A stretch of DNA of 64,000 bases from CAIKMD01 sp963740675 (GTDB lineage: Bacteria; Pseudomonadota; Alphaproteobacteria; ATCC43930; CGMCC-115725), in contig CAVUFS010000003.1 of assembly GCA_963740675.1 (NCBI GenBank), positions 620,001 to 684,000 on the forward strand, given 5' to 3'. Position numbers and translations under genes: made by a program. The notes under the pieces are model-generated. The model was not told the origin of the DNA. It searched no databases and saw only the letters and a program-made list of their open reading frames with translations. This document shows positions 1-9,060 of the stretch, piece after piece (positions within the stretch are counted from its first letter, which is position 1; each line of letters starts with the position of its first letter).

Positions 1-1305
1 GGTAAAGGCCCGGTCGCCGACCTCGCCATAGACTGTCGCTTCCGAGACGGTAACGAGATCGCCCTTGGCGTTCCACCGCCGCTCGTCCATGACGCGGAAG
101 CGCTGCACCTTGAAGTAATCAGGCACGCCGCCGAGCATGCGCTGCGCCAGCAACTCGAAGCTGGCCTCGGCGCCATCATAGGCATAGCCCTGGAATTCGC
201 GCGTCTTCACCTCGTCGAGCAACGCATCGAGCTTCGGATGCTTGGCGTCGATCGCAACGCCGATCTCGCGCAGCCGCGCCAGGATATTCGAGCGCCCGGC
301 CTGATCCGAAACGAGAATGTGGCGCTCATTACCGACCAGCGCGGGATCGATGTGCTCGTAGGATTTGGGATCCTTCTCAACCGCCGAGACATGCAGCCCA
401 CCCTTATGAGCGAAAGCGCTCTCGCCAACATAGGCGGCGTGGCGGTTATGCGGCCGGTTGAGCCGTTCGTCGAGGAAGCGCGAGATATGCGTCAACCGCG
501 CCAGCCCCTGCTCGTTCACACCCGTGCTGTAGCCCATCTTCAGCATCAAGGTCGGGATCAGGGCGATGAGATTGGCATTGCCGCAACGCTCGCCGAGGCC
601 GTTCAGCGTGCCCTGGATCTGGCGCACGCCGGCACGCACCGCAGCCAGCGAATTCGCGACCGCGTTCTCGGTGTCGTTATGCGTGTGGATGCCGAGATGA
701 TCGCCGGGGATGTGCTTCGCGACCTCGCCGACGATGCGCTCGACCTCATCCGGCAGCGAGCCGCCATTGGTGTCGCAGAGCACGATCCAGCGCGCACCGG
801 CTTTGTGCGCCGCCTTGATGCAATCCAGCGCGAATTTCGGATTGGCCTTGTAGCCGTCGAAGAAATGCTCGGCGTCGAACACGACCTCGTCGAGCGTCGA
901 AGCAGCATGCTTCACCGAATCCGTGATCATCGCGACGTTTTCGTCGAGCGACACGCCGAGCGCGACCTTGGCATGGAAATCCCAGGTCTTGCCGACAAGG
1001 CAGGCGACACGCGCATTGCTGCCGGTGATCGCGGCAAGACCGGGATCGTTCCCGGCGCTGCGGCCGCTGCGCCGCGTCATCCCGAAAGCGGTGATGCGCG
1101 CATGACCCAGCTTCGGCAGCTTCGCAAAGAACGCGTCGTCGGTCGGATTGGCGCCGGGCCAGCCGCCTTCGACATAGTCGATGCCCAGGAGATCGAGCTC
1201 GCGCGCGATGGCGAGCTTGTCCGGCACGCCGAAATCGACGCCTTGCGTCTGCGCGCCATCGCGCAGGGTCGTGTCGTAGAGATAGATGCGCTCGCCGCTC
1301 ATCAT
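1..1305 (-). CDS. cimA: citramalate synthase (partial, C-terminus off the left edge)
   Basis: Family role: condenses acetyl-CoA with pyruvate to citramalate for isoleucine synthesis; close relatives are 2-isopropylmalate and homocitrate synthases. Seen: the N-terminal DTTLRDGAQTQGVDF motif of the DRE-TIM metallolyase family, the metal-binding HTHNDTENAVANS stretch, and GTLNGLGERCGNANL. The frame is open for 435 codons and still open at base 1, so the end of the protein, with most of the C-terminal regulatory domain, is missing. Two ATGs sit in tandem at 1305 and 1302; either could start. The early GAQTQG signature fits CimA better than LeuA, but this is a call from motifs only. Confidence 0.85.
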   Translation of the reverse strand, partial: MMSGERIYLYDTTLRDGAQTQGVDFGVPDKLAIARELDLLGIDYVEGGWPGANPTDDAFFAKLPKLGHARITAFGMTRRSGRSAGNDPGLAAITGSNARVACLVGKTWDFHAKVALGVSLDENVAMITDSVKHAASTLDEVVFDAEHFFDGYKANPKFALDCIKAAHKAGARWIVLCDTNGGSLPDEVERIVGEVAKHIPGDHLGIHTHNDTENAVANSLAAVRAGVRQIQGTLNGLGERCGNANLIALIPTLMLKMGYSTGVNEQGLARLTHISRFLDERLNRPHNRHAAYVGESAFAHKGGLHVSAVEKDPKSYEHIDPALVGNERHILVSDQAGRSNILARLREIGVAIDAKHPKLDALLDEVKTREFQGYAYDGAEASFELLAQRMLGGVPDYFKVQRFRVMDERRWNAKGDLVTVSEATVYGEVGDRAFT

Positions 1306-1507
1306 GCCCTCACGCTAAGGGCATGGGTTAAGAGAGCTAAAGCGAAAGGGAGGTCGGCGAAAAACGGGGCGTTCATGACGCAAATTCCAGATGATGGGGA
1401 CGGCAAAGGCGGACAGCACCCGGCCCCTATCCGGGGCCGGTCAGCTAATTCGCGACCGGGAAGCCTGCGTCACCATCCGATAAATCTAAAATCGCTCCAA
1501 CCAAGCG

Positions 1508-1568
1508 TCAACCGGGCCGCCGCCAGATTGTGCCGCCGGGGCCGTCTTCGAGAAGGATATCCTTATGC
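1508..1568 (-). pseudogene. second, degenerate copy of the cysS 3' end
   Basis: Read on the minus strand this piece encodes ILLEDGPGGTIWRRPG and a stop, nearly identical to the C-terminus of the intact cysS at 2039 (ILLEDGPGGTTWRRAG). At DNA level 1521-1559 matches 2052-2090 at 36 of 39 bases. Similarity fades beyond about 1568. It lies in the 336-base gap between cimA and the SnoaL-like gene. The rest of that gap holds no convincing gene; it has a GC-rich dyad around 1420-1440 and a GGGGAGG ribosome-binding site just before 1642. Confidence 0.7.
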
Positions 1569-1641
1569 GCCTGCGTCGGCTCGTTGCGGTCCCGGCGCTG
1601 TTACCCGTAGCCTCTAGGGACGAGTTCAAGGGGAGGACGCC

Positions 1642-2028
1642 ATGGCAAGCGGCACAACCTTACTGCATCGTTGGTTCGAGGAAGTTTGGAATCAAGGACG
1701 CGAGCCGGTGATCGACGAGTTGATGGCGGCTGATTGCCGCAATCACGGCCTTGTCGATGAGAACGGGAATCCAATACACGGCACCGCCGGGTTCAAGGCT
1801 TTTTGGCGCAAGTTACGCAGTGAGTTTCGCGATGTGCACGTTGAGGTGCAGGACGCTCTCGTTGATGGCGACCGGATGGCCGTGCGCTGCCTCGTCACGG
1901 CAACTCATGCCGCATCGGGCAAGCCGGTCGATTTCACCGGCATGTCGATCGCGCGCGTGAACGGCGAGCAAATCGTCGAAGGCTGGAACAATTACGATTT
2001 CGAGCGGATGAAACAGCAGCTCGCTTGA
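1642..2028 (+). CDS. SnoaL-like / ester cyclase family protein
   Basis: A 128-residue protein of the NTF2-like, SnoaL-type fold. Seen: the N-terminal helix with WFEEVWNQG, an NHGLVDENG loop, and the typical tail TGMSIARVNGEQIVEGWNNYD. Members bind small hydrophobic compounds; some cyclise polyketides, but most bacterial ones have no assigned substrate, so no reaction is claimed. An AAGGGGAGGACGCC ribosome-binding site supports the ATG. It stands alone on the plus strand, convergent with cysS (10 bases between stops), and is bracketed by the true cysS end and the duplicated cysS end, which suggests it arrived by a local rearrangement. Confidence 0.75.
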   Translation: MASGTTLLHRWFEEVWNQGREPVIDELMAADCRNHGLVDENGNPIHGTAGFKAFWRKLRSEFRDVHVEVQDALVDGDRMAVRCLVTATHAASGKPVDFTGMSIARVNGEQIVEGWNNYDFERMKQQLA

Positions 2029-2038
2029 GGGACGCCGC

Positions 2039-3409
2039 CTACCCTGCCCTTCGCCAGGTTGTGCCGCCGGGGCCGTCCTCGAGCAGGATACCTTTGAGCG
2101 CCAGATCGGTGCGGATGCGATCGGCTTCGGCGAAGTTCTTCGCCCTGCGCGCGGCGTTGCGTGCCGCTATGGCCGCCTCGATATCGGCTGCGCCCTTGTC
2201 GCTGCCATGGAGCCAAGCCTCGGCATCCTGCTGCAACAATCCCATCACTGCCCCGCCGGCGATTAGCGCCTGTTGGAGCTCGGCTTTGCGCGCCGCGTCG
2301 TCCGCCTTGTTGAGCTCGGCGAGAATCTCGTAGAGCGCGGCGATGGCAAGCGGCGTGTTGAGGTCGTCGTCGAGCGCGGCTTCCACCTTTACCGGCAGCT
2401 TCGCATCCTTCGCCGGCTTCGCCGCGCCGCGCAGCGCAAGGTAGAAGCGATCGAGGCTTTGCTTGGCCTGCGCCAGCCGCTCACCCGTCCAATCGAGCGG
2501 GTCGCGGTAATGGCCCATCAGCATCGCCAGCCGTGCTGCCTCGCCCGGAGCCTCGGCGAGCACATCGCGGATGGTGCGGAAGTTGCCTTCCGATTTCGAC
2601 ATCTTCGCGCCTTCGACGGTGACGAAGCCGTTATGCAGCCAATAATGCGCGAAGATCTTGCCGCCGTGGACACATTCGCTTTGCGCGATTTCGTTCTCGT
2701 GATGCGGAAAGATCAGATCGAGTCCGCCGCCATGGATGTCGAAGGTCTCGCCGAGATGCGTCTCGCTCATCGCCGAGCATTCGATATGCCAGCCCGGCCG
2801 ACCGCGACCCCAGGGGGAATCCCAACCGGGTAGATCATCGGGTGACGGCTTCCACAGCACGAAATCGGCTGCGTCGCGCTTATAGGGCGCTACCTCGACC
2901 CGCGCGCCGGCGATCATCTCGTCGCGATTGCGGCGCGACAGCTTGCCGTACCCCTTGTCGTTGCCGACAGCGAACAGCACATGGCCTTCGGCAGCATAGG
3001 CATAATTCGCATCGATCAGCCGCTCGATCATCTTGATCATCTGGCCGATATGCTCGGTCGCGCGCGGCTCGACATCGGGCGGTAGGCAGAGCAGCGCCGC
3101 AACATCTTCGTGAAATATCTTTGCCGTGCGCTCGGTCAGCTCGCGGATCGTCTCGCCCTTGGCTTTGGCGGCGGCATTGATCTTGTCGTCCACGTCGGTG
3201 ATGTTGCGCACATATTTGACGTGGGCCTCGCCATAGATATGGCGCAGCAGCCGGTAGAGCACGTCGAAGACGATGACCGGGCGCGCATTGCCGATATGGG
3301 CCATATCGTAGACCGTGGGCCCGCACACATACATACGGACATTGCCCGGATCGATGGGCGTAAAGACTTCCTTGCTGCGGTTCAGCGTGCTGTAGAGGGA
3401 AAGCGGCAT
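2039..3409 (-). CDS. cysS: cysteine--tRNA ligase
   Basis: Charges tRNA-Cys in the cytoplasm. The 456-residue length is normal for the family. Seen: MYVCGPTVYDMAHIGNARP near residue 27, holding the first zinc-ligand cysteine and the HIGH-type signature (HIGN here), WHIECSAMS and the histidine-rich GGLDLIFPHHENEIAQSE that complete the zinc site, and GAKMSKSEGN as the KMSKS loop. The C-terminal helical domain is complete. The start at 3409 is the only good ATG; the gene is divergent from the dioxygenase at 3474 with a 64-base shared promoter region. Confidence 0.95.
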   Translation of the reverse strand: MPLSLYSTLNRSKEVFTPIDPGNVRMYVCGPTVYDMAHIGNARPVIVFDVLYRLLRHIYGEAHVKYVRNITDVDDKINAAAKAKGETIRELTERTAKIFHEDVAALLCLPPDVEPRATEHIGQMIKMIERLIDANYAYAAEGHVLFAVGNDKGYGKLSRRNRDEMIAGARVEVAPYKRDAADFVLWKPSPDDLPGWDSPWGRGRPGWHIECSAMSETHLGETFDIHGGGLDLIFPHHENEIAQSECVHGGKIFAHYWLHNGFVTVEGAKMSKSEGNFRTIRDVLAEAPGEAARLAMLMGHYRDPLDWTGERLAQAKQSLDRFYLALRGAAKPAKDAKLPVKVEAALDDDLNTPLAIAALYEILAELNKADDAARKAELQQALIAGGAVMGLLQQDAEAWLHGSDKGAADIEAAIAARNAARRAKNFAEADRIRTDLALKGILLEDGPGGTTWRRAG

Positions 3410-3473
3410 GGGCGTGGCGTAACAGATTTGCTAAGATCGGTCCAGACGAAGGCCCCTCCGAGGGAGAACGCCC

Positions 3474-4352
3474 ATGTTGCTGACGGCGAAACGGCCGCAA
3501 GCGGCGGCCAGCCAAGGCCCGATCGAGATCGTCCCGCGCGGCGCGACCATCGGCGCCGAGATAAAGGGCATCGATTTCTCGAAGCCCGTCGATGCCCAGA
3601 CCGCCGGTGCGATTTACGACGCGCTGATGCGGTACTCGGTGATCTATTTCCGCGACGCGGCGATGACGCCGGCACAGCATGTCGCGTTTGGCCGTCTCTT
3701 CGGCGAGCTGACCGTCCATCCTTTCGTGCCGCATCTCGAAGAATTCCCCGAGGTCGTCGTGCTCGACAATCACGAGGACAATCCCGTCTTTTCGACCGAT
3801 CATTGGCATTCCGATGAGACCTTCCGTGTGATGCCGCCGATGGGCTCGATCCTGCGCTGCCTCGTTCGGCCAGAAACAGGTGGCGAGACGCTGTGGTGCG
3901 ACATGGTCGCCGCCTATGAAGGCCTCAGCGACAAGATGCGGAATTTCCTCTCCGGCCTCGAGGCGATCCACGACTTCAAGAATTTTCGCCACAAATTCGA
4001 TCACCTGCCGCCGCGCGAGAAGCACGCGAAGCTCGCCGAGATGGAAGAAGAGCTGCCGAACCCGGTGCATCCGGTCGTGCGCACCCATCCGGTCACGAAG
4101 CGCAAGGCGCTTTTCGTCAACGAGCAGTTCACGCTCGCAATCAAAGGCATGCGCGAGGATGAGAGCCGCGCCCTCCTCGACTTCCTCTACGCGCAGTCAC
4201 GCATCCCGGAATTCCAGTTCCGCTTCCATTGGGAAGTGAATTCGATGGTGTTCTGGGACAATCGCCCGCTGCAGCACTACGCCGCCAACGACTACTACCC
4301 GCAGCGCCGCACCATGCACCGTGTCACCATCAAGGGCGACAAGCCGTTCTAG
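3474..4352 (+). CDS. TauD/TfdA family Fe(II)/2-oxoglutarate dioxygenase
   Basis: A 292-residue non-haem iron oxygenase that would couple 2-oxoglutarate decarboxylation to hydroxylation of a small acid or sulfonate. Seen: iron ligands H112 and D114 in STDHWHSDETF, distal ligand H268 in NRPLQHYAANDY, and the 2-oxoglutarate-binding arginine in the RRTMHRVTI tail. All catalytic residues are present, so it should be active. The substrate cannot be told from sequence: taurine, 2,4-D-like and other substrates all occur in this family. Monocistronic; a palindromic repeat follows its stop. Confidence 0.88.
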   Translation: MLLTAKRPQAAASQGPIEIVPRGATIGAEIKGIDFSKPVDAQTAGAIYDALMRYSVIYFRDAAMTPAQHVAFGRLFGELTVHPFVPHLEEFPEVVVLDNHEDNPVFSTDHWHSDETFRVMPPMGSILRCLVRPETGGETLWCDMVAAYEGLSDKMRNFLSGLEAIHDFKNFRHKFDHLPPREKHAKLAEMEEELPNPVHPVVRTHPVTKRKALFVNEQFTLAIKGMREDESRALLDFLYAQSRIPEFQFRFHWEVNSMVFWDNRPLQHYAANDYYPQRRTMHRVTIKGDKPF

Positions 4353-4369
4353 CGTAGCCGGACCAACAT

Positions 4370-4451
4370 CGTCATTGCGAGGAGTGCGAAGCACGACGAA
4401 GCAATCCAGTCTCCGGACATACTGGATTGCTTCGCTTCGCTCGCAATGACG
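4370..4451. repeat. intergenic palindromic repeat, type A
   Basis: Long imperfect inverted repeat starting CGTCATTGCGAG and ending CGCAATGACG, with inner arms GCAATCCAGT and ACTGGATTGC. Two relatives lie at 42912 and 45339. It sits between the convergent dioxygenase and glnS, where it could act as a transcript-end hairpin for both. Such elements are common in alphaproteobacterial intergenic DNA. Confidence 0.85.
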
Positions 4452-4470
4452 GTGTAATCCGATCGCCGCG

Positions 4471-6132
4471 TTACGCCTTCGCGTAGCTGTCGCGCAGGCC
4501 AATGGTGCGGTTGAAGACAGGCTTACCGGGCGTCCCATCCGGATCGGCGGCGAAATAGCCCTGGCGTTCGAACTGGATCGCCTCGCCGGTTTTGGCGTCA
4601 CCGAGCGACGGTTCGAGCCGCGCGCCAGTCAGCACTTCCAGGGAATTCGGATTGATATCGGCCATCAGATCGCCGCCCGCGCCCGGATCGGGCCGGGTGA
4701 AGAGCGGGTTGTAGAGGCGGATTTCCGCCGGCAGCGACTTCGCGGCGTCGACCCAGTGGATCGTCGCTTTGACCTTGCGGCCATCCGGCGCGTTGCCGCC
4801 GCGCGTTGCCGGATCGTAGGTGCAGCGTAGCTCCACGACCTCGCCGCTCGCATCCTTCACCGCCTCGCGGCAGGTGATGAAATAGGCGTAGCGCAGCCGC
4901 ACTTCGGCACCGGGTGACAGGCGGAAGAATTTCTTCGGCGGGTTCTCCATGAAATCGTCGCGCTCGATGAAGATCTCGCGGCCGAAGGGAATACGGCGCG
5001 TGCCGGCCGCTTCATCGTCGGGATGATTAATCGCCTCGAGCTCTTCGCCCGGCCCGTCGTAATTCTCGATCACGACTTTGAGCGGCTTCAGCACCGCCAT
5101 GCGGCGCTGCGCCACCTTGTTGAGATGGTCGCGGATCGCATGCTCATACATCTGAATGTCGACGACGGAGTTCGCGCGTCCGACACCGACCATCTTGATG
5201 AAATCGCGGAGCGCCGCCGGCGGAATGCCGCGGCGGCGCATGCCGGCGAGTGACGGCATGCGCGGATCGTCCCAGCCATTGACGCGCTTCTCGTCGACAA
5301 GCCGCGTCAGGAAGCGCTTCGAGAGTACCGTGTAGCCGATATTGAGCCGTGCCAATTCATACTGCCGTGGCCGCGCCGGCACCGGCAGATTGTCGAGGAA
5401 CCATTCGTAGAGTGGCCGATGGTCCTCGAACTCCAACGTGCAAAGCGAATGGGTCACATGCTCGATCGCATCCGACTGGCCATGCGCGAAATCGTAATTC
5501 GGATAGATGCACCATTTGTTGCCGGTGCGCGGATGATCCTCATGAAGGATGCGGTACATCACCGGATCGCGCAGATTGATATTGCCCGAGGCCATATCGA
5601 TCTTGGCGCGCAGCACGCGCGCACCATTCGGGAACTCGCCCGCCTTCATGCGGCGGAAGAGATCGAGATTCTCGTCGACCGAGCGATTGCGATATGGGCT
5701 GTCCTTGCCCGGTTTGGTGAAATCGCCGCGGTTCGCCGCCAGCTCTTCTGGCGTCTGATCGTCGACATAAGCCTTGCCGGTCTTGATCAGATGCTCGGCC
5801 CATTCATAGAGCTGATCGAAATAATCCGAGGCAAAGAAGAGATTCTTGCCCCAATCATAGCCGAGCCAGCGCACATCGCGCTGAATCGAATCGATGAATT
5901 CCTGCTCTTCCTTGGCCGGGTTGGTGTCGTCGAAGCGCAGATTGCAGTGGCCGCCGAATTCCTCGGCGATCCCGAAATCGATCGCGATCGCTTTCGCGTG
6001 GCCGATATGGAGATAGCCATTCGGCTCCGGCGGAAAGCGCGTGACGACGCTCTTCACCTTGCCGGATTCGAGATCGGTGCTGACAATATCGCGAATGAAA
6101 TCGCGGCCGGCAGATGGTTCTGTATCAGACAT
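4471..6132 (-). CDS. glnS: glutamine--tRNA ligase
   Basis: Charges tRNA-Gln directly with glutamine. The 553-residue length matches bacterial GlnRS. Seen: RFPPEPNGYLHIGHAKA with the HIGH signature near residue 40, LRFDDTNPAKE, and TVLSKRFLTRLV as the KMSKS-equivalent loop, followed by WDDPRMPSLAGMRRRG, which is typical of GlnRS and not of GluRS. The C-terminal anticodon-binding beta-barrels are present up to the stop. Start at 6132 chosen because MSDTEPSAGRDFIRDIV is the usual N-terminal layout. Confidence 0.95.
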   Translation of the reverse strand: MSDTEPSAGRDFIRDIVSTDLESGKVKSVVTRFPPEPNGYLHIGHAKAIAIDFGIAEEFGGHCNLRFDDTNPAKEEQEFIDSIQRDVRWLGYDWGKNLFFASDYFDQLYEWAEHLIKTGKAYVDDQTPEELAANRGDFTKPGKDSPYRNRSVDENLDLFRRMKAGEFPNGARVLRAKIDMASGNINLRDPVMYRILHEDHPRTGNKWCIYPNYDFAHGQSDAIEHVTHSLCTLEFEDHRPLYEWFLDNLPVPARPRQYELARLNIGYTVLSKRFLTRLVDEKRVNGWDDPRMPSLAGMRRRGIPPAALRDFIKMVGVGRANSVVDIQMYEHAIRDHLNKVAQRRMAVLKPLKVVIENYDGPGEELEAINHPDDEAAGTRRIPFGREIFIERDDFMENPPKKFFRLSPGAEVRLRYAYFITCREAVKDASGEVVELRCTYDPATRGGNAPDGRKVKATIHWVDAAKSLPAEIRLYNPLFTRPDPGAGGDLMADINPNSLEVLTGARLEPSLGDAKTGEAIQFERQGYFAADPDGTPGKPVFNRTIGLRDSYAKA

Positions 6133-6150
6133 GATCTATTGCTAGCCGTT

Positions 6151-6484
6151 TTAGATTTGGCCGACCCTTACATCGTGCCGAAGCCATGCACCAAACAATT
6201 TCCTAAACGCGAGCCCTACGACAACGCAGACTGAACCGCCGAGGGCCAGTAACCAAGGCGATGCCCCAATATCACCGCCGCTCCACGCGTAAAGCAAATC
6301 GATAATTGTGATAACTGCGCTAAGCAAAGCAATCATCAATCCCAGCCATTTTCCGGTAATGAGGAACACCCGAACCCAACTCGAACGAAGATCGCAAACC
6401 CGTTCGCCACGAATAGAGATAAACGATAGCTAGAAATGCGCCCACCATTACCAAAGTCGGCAGCAGCAGGAGCGCGCTTCTCAT
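6151..6484 (-). CDS. small three-helix membrane protein, probably split by a one-base error
   Basis: Two overlapping frames join into one plausible protein. The first starts at ATG 6484, behind GAGGAATGAACT, and gives MRSALLLLPTLVMVGAFLAI, a membrane helix. The second carries RVFLITGKWLGLMIALLSA, IIDLLYAWSGG and PWLLALGGSVCVVVGLAF up to the stop at 6151. The span is 334 bases, one more than a multiple of three, and dropping one G from the GGG near 6435 fuses the frames into about 110 residues with no stop. It lies 3 bases after nadE. If no error exists, the second part could start at GTG 6369 as a 72-residue protein. Function unknown. Confidence 0.5.
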
Positions 6485-6487
6485 AGT

Positions 6488-8221
6488 TCATTCCTCACCG
6501 CCCGTGCGCGAAGGCAAAGGCGCGCGCGGACTCTCGCCTGGCTCGCCGACCGCGCGCGGCACCGCGCCGGGCGCCTGAAACGCGTTGGTGATCGGATAGC
6601 GGCGGTCGCGGCCGAAAGCGCGCGACGTGATCTTCACCCCGGGCGGCGCCTGGCGCCGCTTGTATTCGGCGCGATCGAGCATGCGCCACACCATGCGAAC
6701 AGTCTCCTCGGAATGGCCGCGCGCGACGATCTGGTCCACGGGCATCTCGTGCTCGATCAAGCATTCGAGGATATCGTCGAGCTTGTCGTAAGGCGGCAGC
6801 GTGTCCTGGTCGGTCTGATTCGGTTTGAGCTCGGCCGAAGGCGGCTTGGTGATGACGCGTTCCGGCATCACCGGACCCATCGGGCCGTGCATACCCGGCA
6901 GATGCCGCTTGTTACGCCAACACGACAGCTCGAACACCGTCGTCTTGTAGACGTCTTTCAGCACCGCATAGCCGCCGCACATATCGCCGTAGAGCGTCGC
7001 ATAGCCGGCCGACATTTCCGATTTGTTGCCGGTCGAGAGCACCATCCAGCCGAATTTGTTGGAGAGCGCCATCAAGGTCACGCCACGGGCGCGCGACTGC
7101 AAATTCTCTTCGGTGATATCGGGATCGCGGCCCTTAAAGCTCGGCGCCAGCATCGTGCGATAGGCTTCCATCGCCGGGCCGATATTGATGTCGCGCAGCT
7201 CGCATTCGAGGAATTCGGCGACCGCCGCAGCGTCTTCAAGGCTCTCTTTCGAGGTGTAAGGCGAGGGCATCATCACGCAATGCACGCGATCCGCGCCAAG
7301 CGCATCGACCGCCACCGCCGCCGACAAGGCGGAATCGATGCCGCCAGACAGGCCGAGCACCACGCCGGGGAAATTGTTCTTGCGCACATAGTCGCTAAGC
7401 CCGAGCACCATCGCCCGATAGATCGACGAGAGACGATCGCCGCGCTCGGCGACGACGCCCTTCTCCACATTCCAGCCACTGGCCTCGCGCGTCCAGCGCG
7501 TCGGCATCAGCGCCGGCAGCCATTCCGGCGCCTGCACGCGCAGATCGCCATCCGTCGCGAGCGCGAAAGACGCACCATCGAAGACCAACTCGTCCTGGCC
7601 GCCGACCTGGTTCACATAGAGCAGCGGCAGCCCGCTTTCCTTCACCCGCGTGCGCGCGAGGTCGAGCCGCTGCTGCTGCTTCATTCCCTCGAAAGGCGAG
7701 CCGTTGATGACGATGAGGAATTCGGCGCCGCTCTCCTGCAGGCATTCGCAGGCATCGACCGACCACATATCCTCGCAGACCATCACTCCGAGCCGCACGC
7801 CTTTCAGGACGATCGGACCCGGCGCCGGGCCTGCCGCGAAGACGCGCTTCTCGTCGAAGACGCCGTAATTCGGCAGATCGTGCTTGAAGCGCAGCGCCGC
7901 GACCTTGCCGCCTTCGAGCAGCGCCGCCGCGTTATAGAGCTTGCCGTCCTGGGTCCAGGGCGTGCCGAGCAGCACCGCGGGCCCATCCTTGGTCTCGCGC
8001 GCGAAATCTTTGACCGCTGCCTCGCAAGCGGCGACGAAAGCCGGCTTCAGCACCAGATCCTCGGGCGGATAGCCGGCGACGAAGAGCTCGGAAGCGACCA
8101 AGAGATCGGCATGCGAGGTCTTCGCCTCGCGCCACGCGTCCCGGAGACGGCCAAGATTGCCGGCGATATCGCCGACGGTCGGATCGAGCTGGGCGATGAA
8201 GATACTGAGCGAATTGGTCAT
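6488..8221 (-). CDS. nadE: glutamine-dependent NAD+ synthase
   Basis: Final step of NAD synthesis: amidates nicotinate adenine dinucleotide using glutamine. Seen: an N-terminal nitrilase-type glutaminase domain with the triad in ASELFVAGYPPEDL (Glu), FKHDLPNYGVFDE (Lys) and GVMVCEDMW (Cys), then a C-terminal synthetase with the pyrophosphatase loop GLSGGIDSALSAAVA. I place the start at ATG 8221 (MTNSLSIFIAQLDPTVGD), where family alignment begins; the frame continues upstream to 8260 but that adds 13 atypical residues. Complete. It follows the ABC operon by 50 bases and may be read through from it. Confidence 0.93.
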   Translation of the reverse strand: MTNSLSIFIAQLDPTVGDIAGNLGRLRDAWREAKTSHADLLVASELFVAGYPPEDLVLKPAFVAACEAAVKDFARETKDGPAVLLGTPWTQDGKLYNAAALLEGGKVAALRFKHDLPNYGVFDEKRVFAAGPAPGPIVLKGVRLGVMVCEDMWSVDACECLQESGAEFLIVINGSPFEGMKQQQRLDLARTRVKESGLPLLYVNQVGGQDELVFDGASFALATDGDLRVQAPEWLPALMPTRWTREASGWNVEKGVVAERGDRLSSIYRAMVLGLSDYVRKNNFPGVVLGLSGGIDSALSAAVAVDALGADRVHCVMMPSPYTSKESLEDAAAVAEFLECELRDINIGPAMEAYRTMLAPSFKGRDPDITEENLQSRARGVTLMALSNKFGWMVLSTGNKSEMSAGYATLYGDMCGGYAVLKDVYKTTVFELSCWRNKRHLPGMHGPMGPVMPERVITKPPSAELKPNQTDQDTLPPYDKLDDILECLIEHEMPVDQIVARGHSEETVRMVWRMLDRAEYKRRQAPPGVKITSRAFGRDRRYPITNAFQAPGAVPRAVGEPGESPRAPLPSRTGGEE

Positions 8222-8271
8222 GATTCGCTTAACATTGGTGACGGCGGCCACCGCTGTCAATCAGGCGCCCG

Positions 8272-9060
8272 CTACTCCTTATCGACCAGCACGCTTTCGC
8301 GCACATCTTCTTCGATGAGGCGCCAGATGTGGTCGACATAGCGCACGAATTCCGGTGTGCGCTTCAGCGACAGCGCCCGCGGCCGCGGCAGGTCGATCTT
8401 GACGATCTCGCGGATGCGGCCCGGCCGGCGGGCAAAGACGAAGACCCGGTCCGAGAGGAACACAGCCTCGTCGATCTGGTGCGTGACGAAGAGCACGGTC
8501 TTGCGCCCCTGCTCCCAGATGCGGATCAGCTCGGTCTGCATGATCTCGCGCGTCTGCGCGTCGAGCGCGGCGAACGGCTCGTCCATCAGCAGCACTTTGG
8601 GATCGATCGCCAACGCCCGCGCGAGATTGACGCGTTGGCGCATGCCGCCCGAGAGTTGGCGCGGGAAATAGTCCTCGAAGCCGCCGAGACCGACCAGCTT
8701 CAGCAGCTCGACCGCATGGCTGCGCGATTGCGCGCTGACCGTGCCCGAGACCTCGCGCCCGATCAGCGCATTCTGTAGCACCGTGCGCCACGGCAAGAGA
8801 TTGTCGCTCTGGAAGACGAAGCCGCGATCGATGCCAGGGGCCTTCACCACCTCGCTATCGATCCGCACCTCGCCATGGCTCGCGGTCTCGAGCCCGGCGA
8901 CAATGCGCAGGAACGTGGTTTTGCCGCAGCCCGAAGGGCCGACGATGCAAATGAATTCGCCGTCCTCGATCGCGAGGTTGATGTCGTCCAGCGCGAGAAG
9001 ATCGCCGAACTTCTTGTTGAGGCCGGAAGTGGTGAGCTTGGGCGCAGCCATGTCAGTCAT
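8272..9060 (-). CDS. ABC transporter ATP-binding protein, NitT/TauT type
   Basis: Energises the importer encoded upstream. Seen in order: Walker A GPSGCGKTTF, Q-loop FVFQSDNLLPW, signature LSGGMRQRVNLARAL, Walker B VLLMDEPFAALD and the switch histidine in VTHQIDEA. The 262-residue length is normal. Its start overlaps the permease stop by 8 bases. It is the last gene of the order binding protein, permease, ATPase, preceded by two amidohydrolase-type enzymes, so the substrate is probably the compound those enzymes degrade. Confidence 0.92.
   Translation of the reverse strand: MTDMAAPKLTTSGLNKKFGDLLALDDINLAIEDGEFICIVGPSGCGKTTFLRIVAGLETASHGEVRIDSEVVKAPGIDRGFVFQSDNLLPWRTVLQNALIGREVSGTVSAQSRSHAVELLKLVGLGGFEDYFPRQLSGGMRQRVNLARALAIDPKVLLMDEPFAALDAQTREIMQTELIRIWEQGRKTVLFVTHQIDEAVFLSDRVFVFARRPGRIREIVKIDLPRPRALSLKRTPEFVRYVDHIWRLIEEDVRESVLVDKE

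Noticed and set aside
238..1617. Long plus-strand open frame of 459 codons
   Set aside because: It is the complement of citramalate synthase, whose minus-strand frame carries all family motifs; the plus translation is rich in Arg/Ala and matches nothing.
2880..4088. 402-codon minus-strand frame
   Set aside because: Crosses the divergent cysS and dioxygenase starts, being antisense to one and out of frame with the other; no motif or start signal.
5419..8341. Plus-strand frames of 271 and 542 codons
   Set aside because: Antisense shadows of glnS and nadE, both of which are unambiguous on the minus strand.
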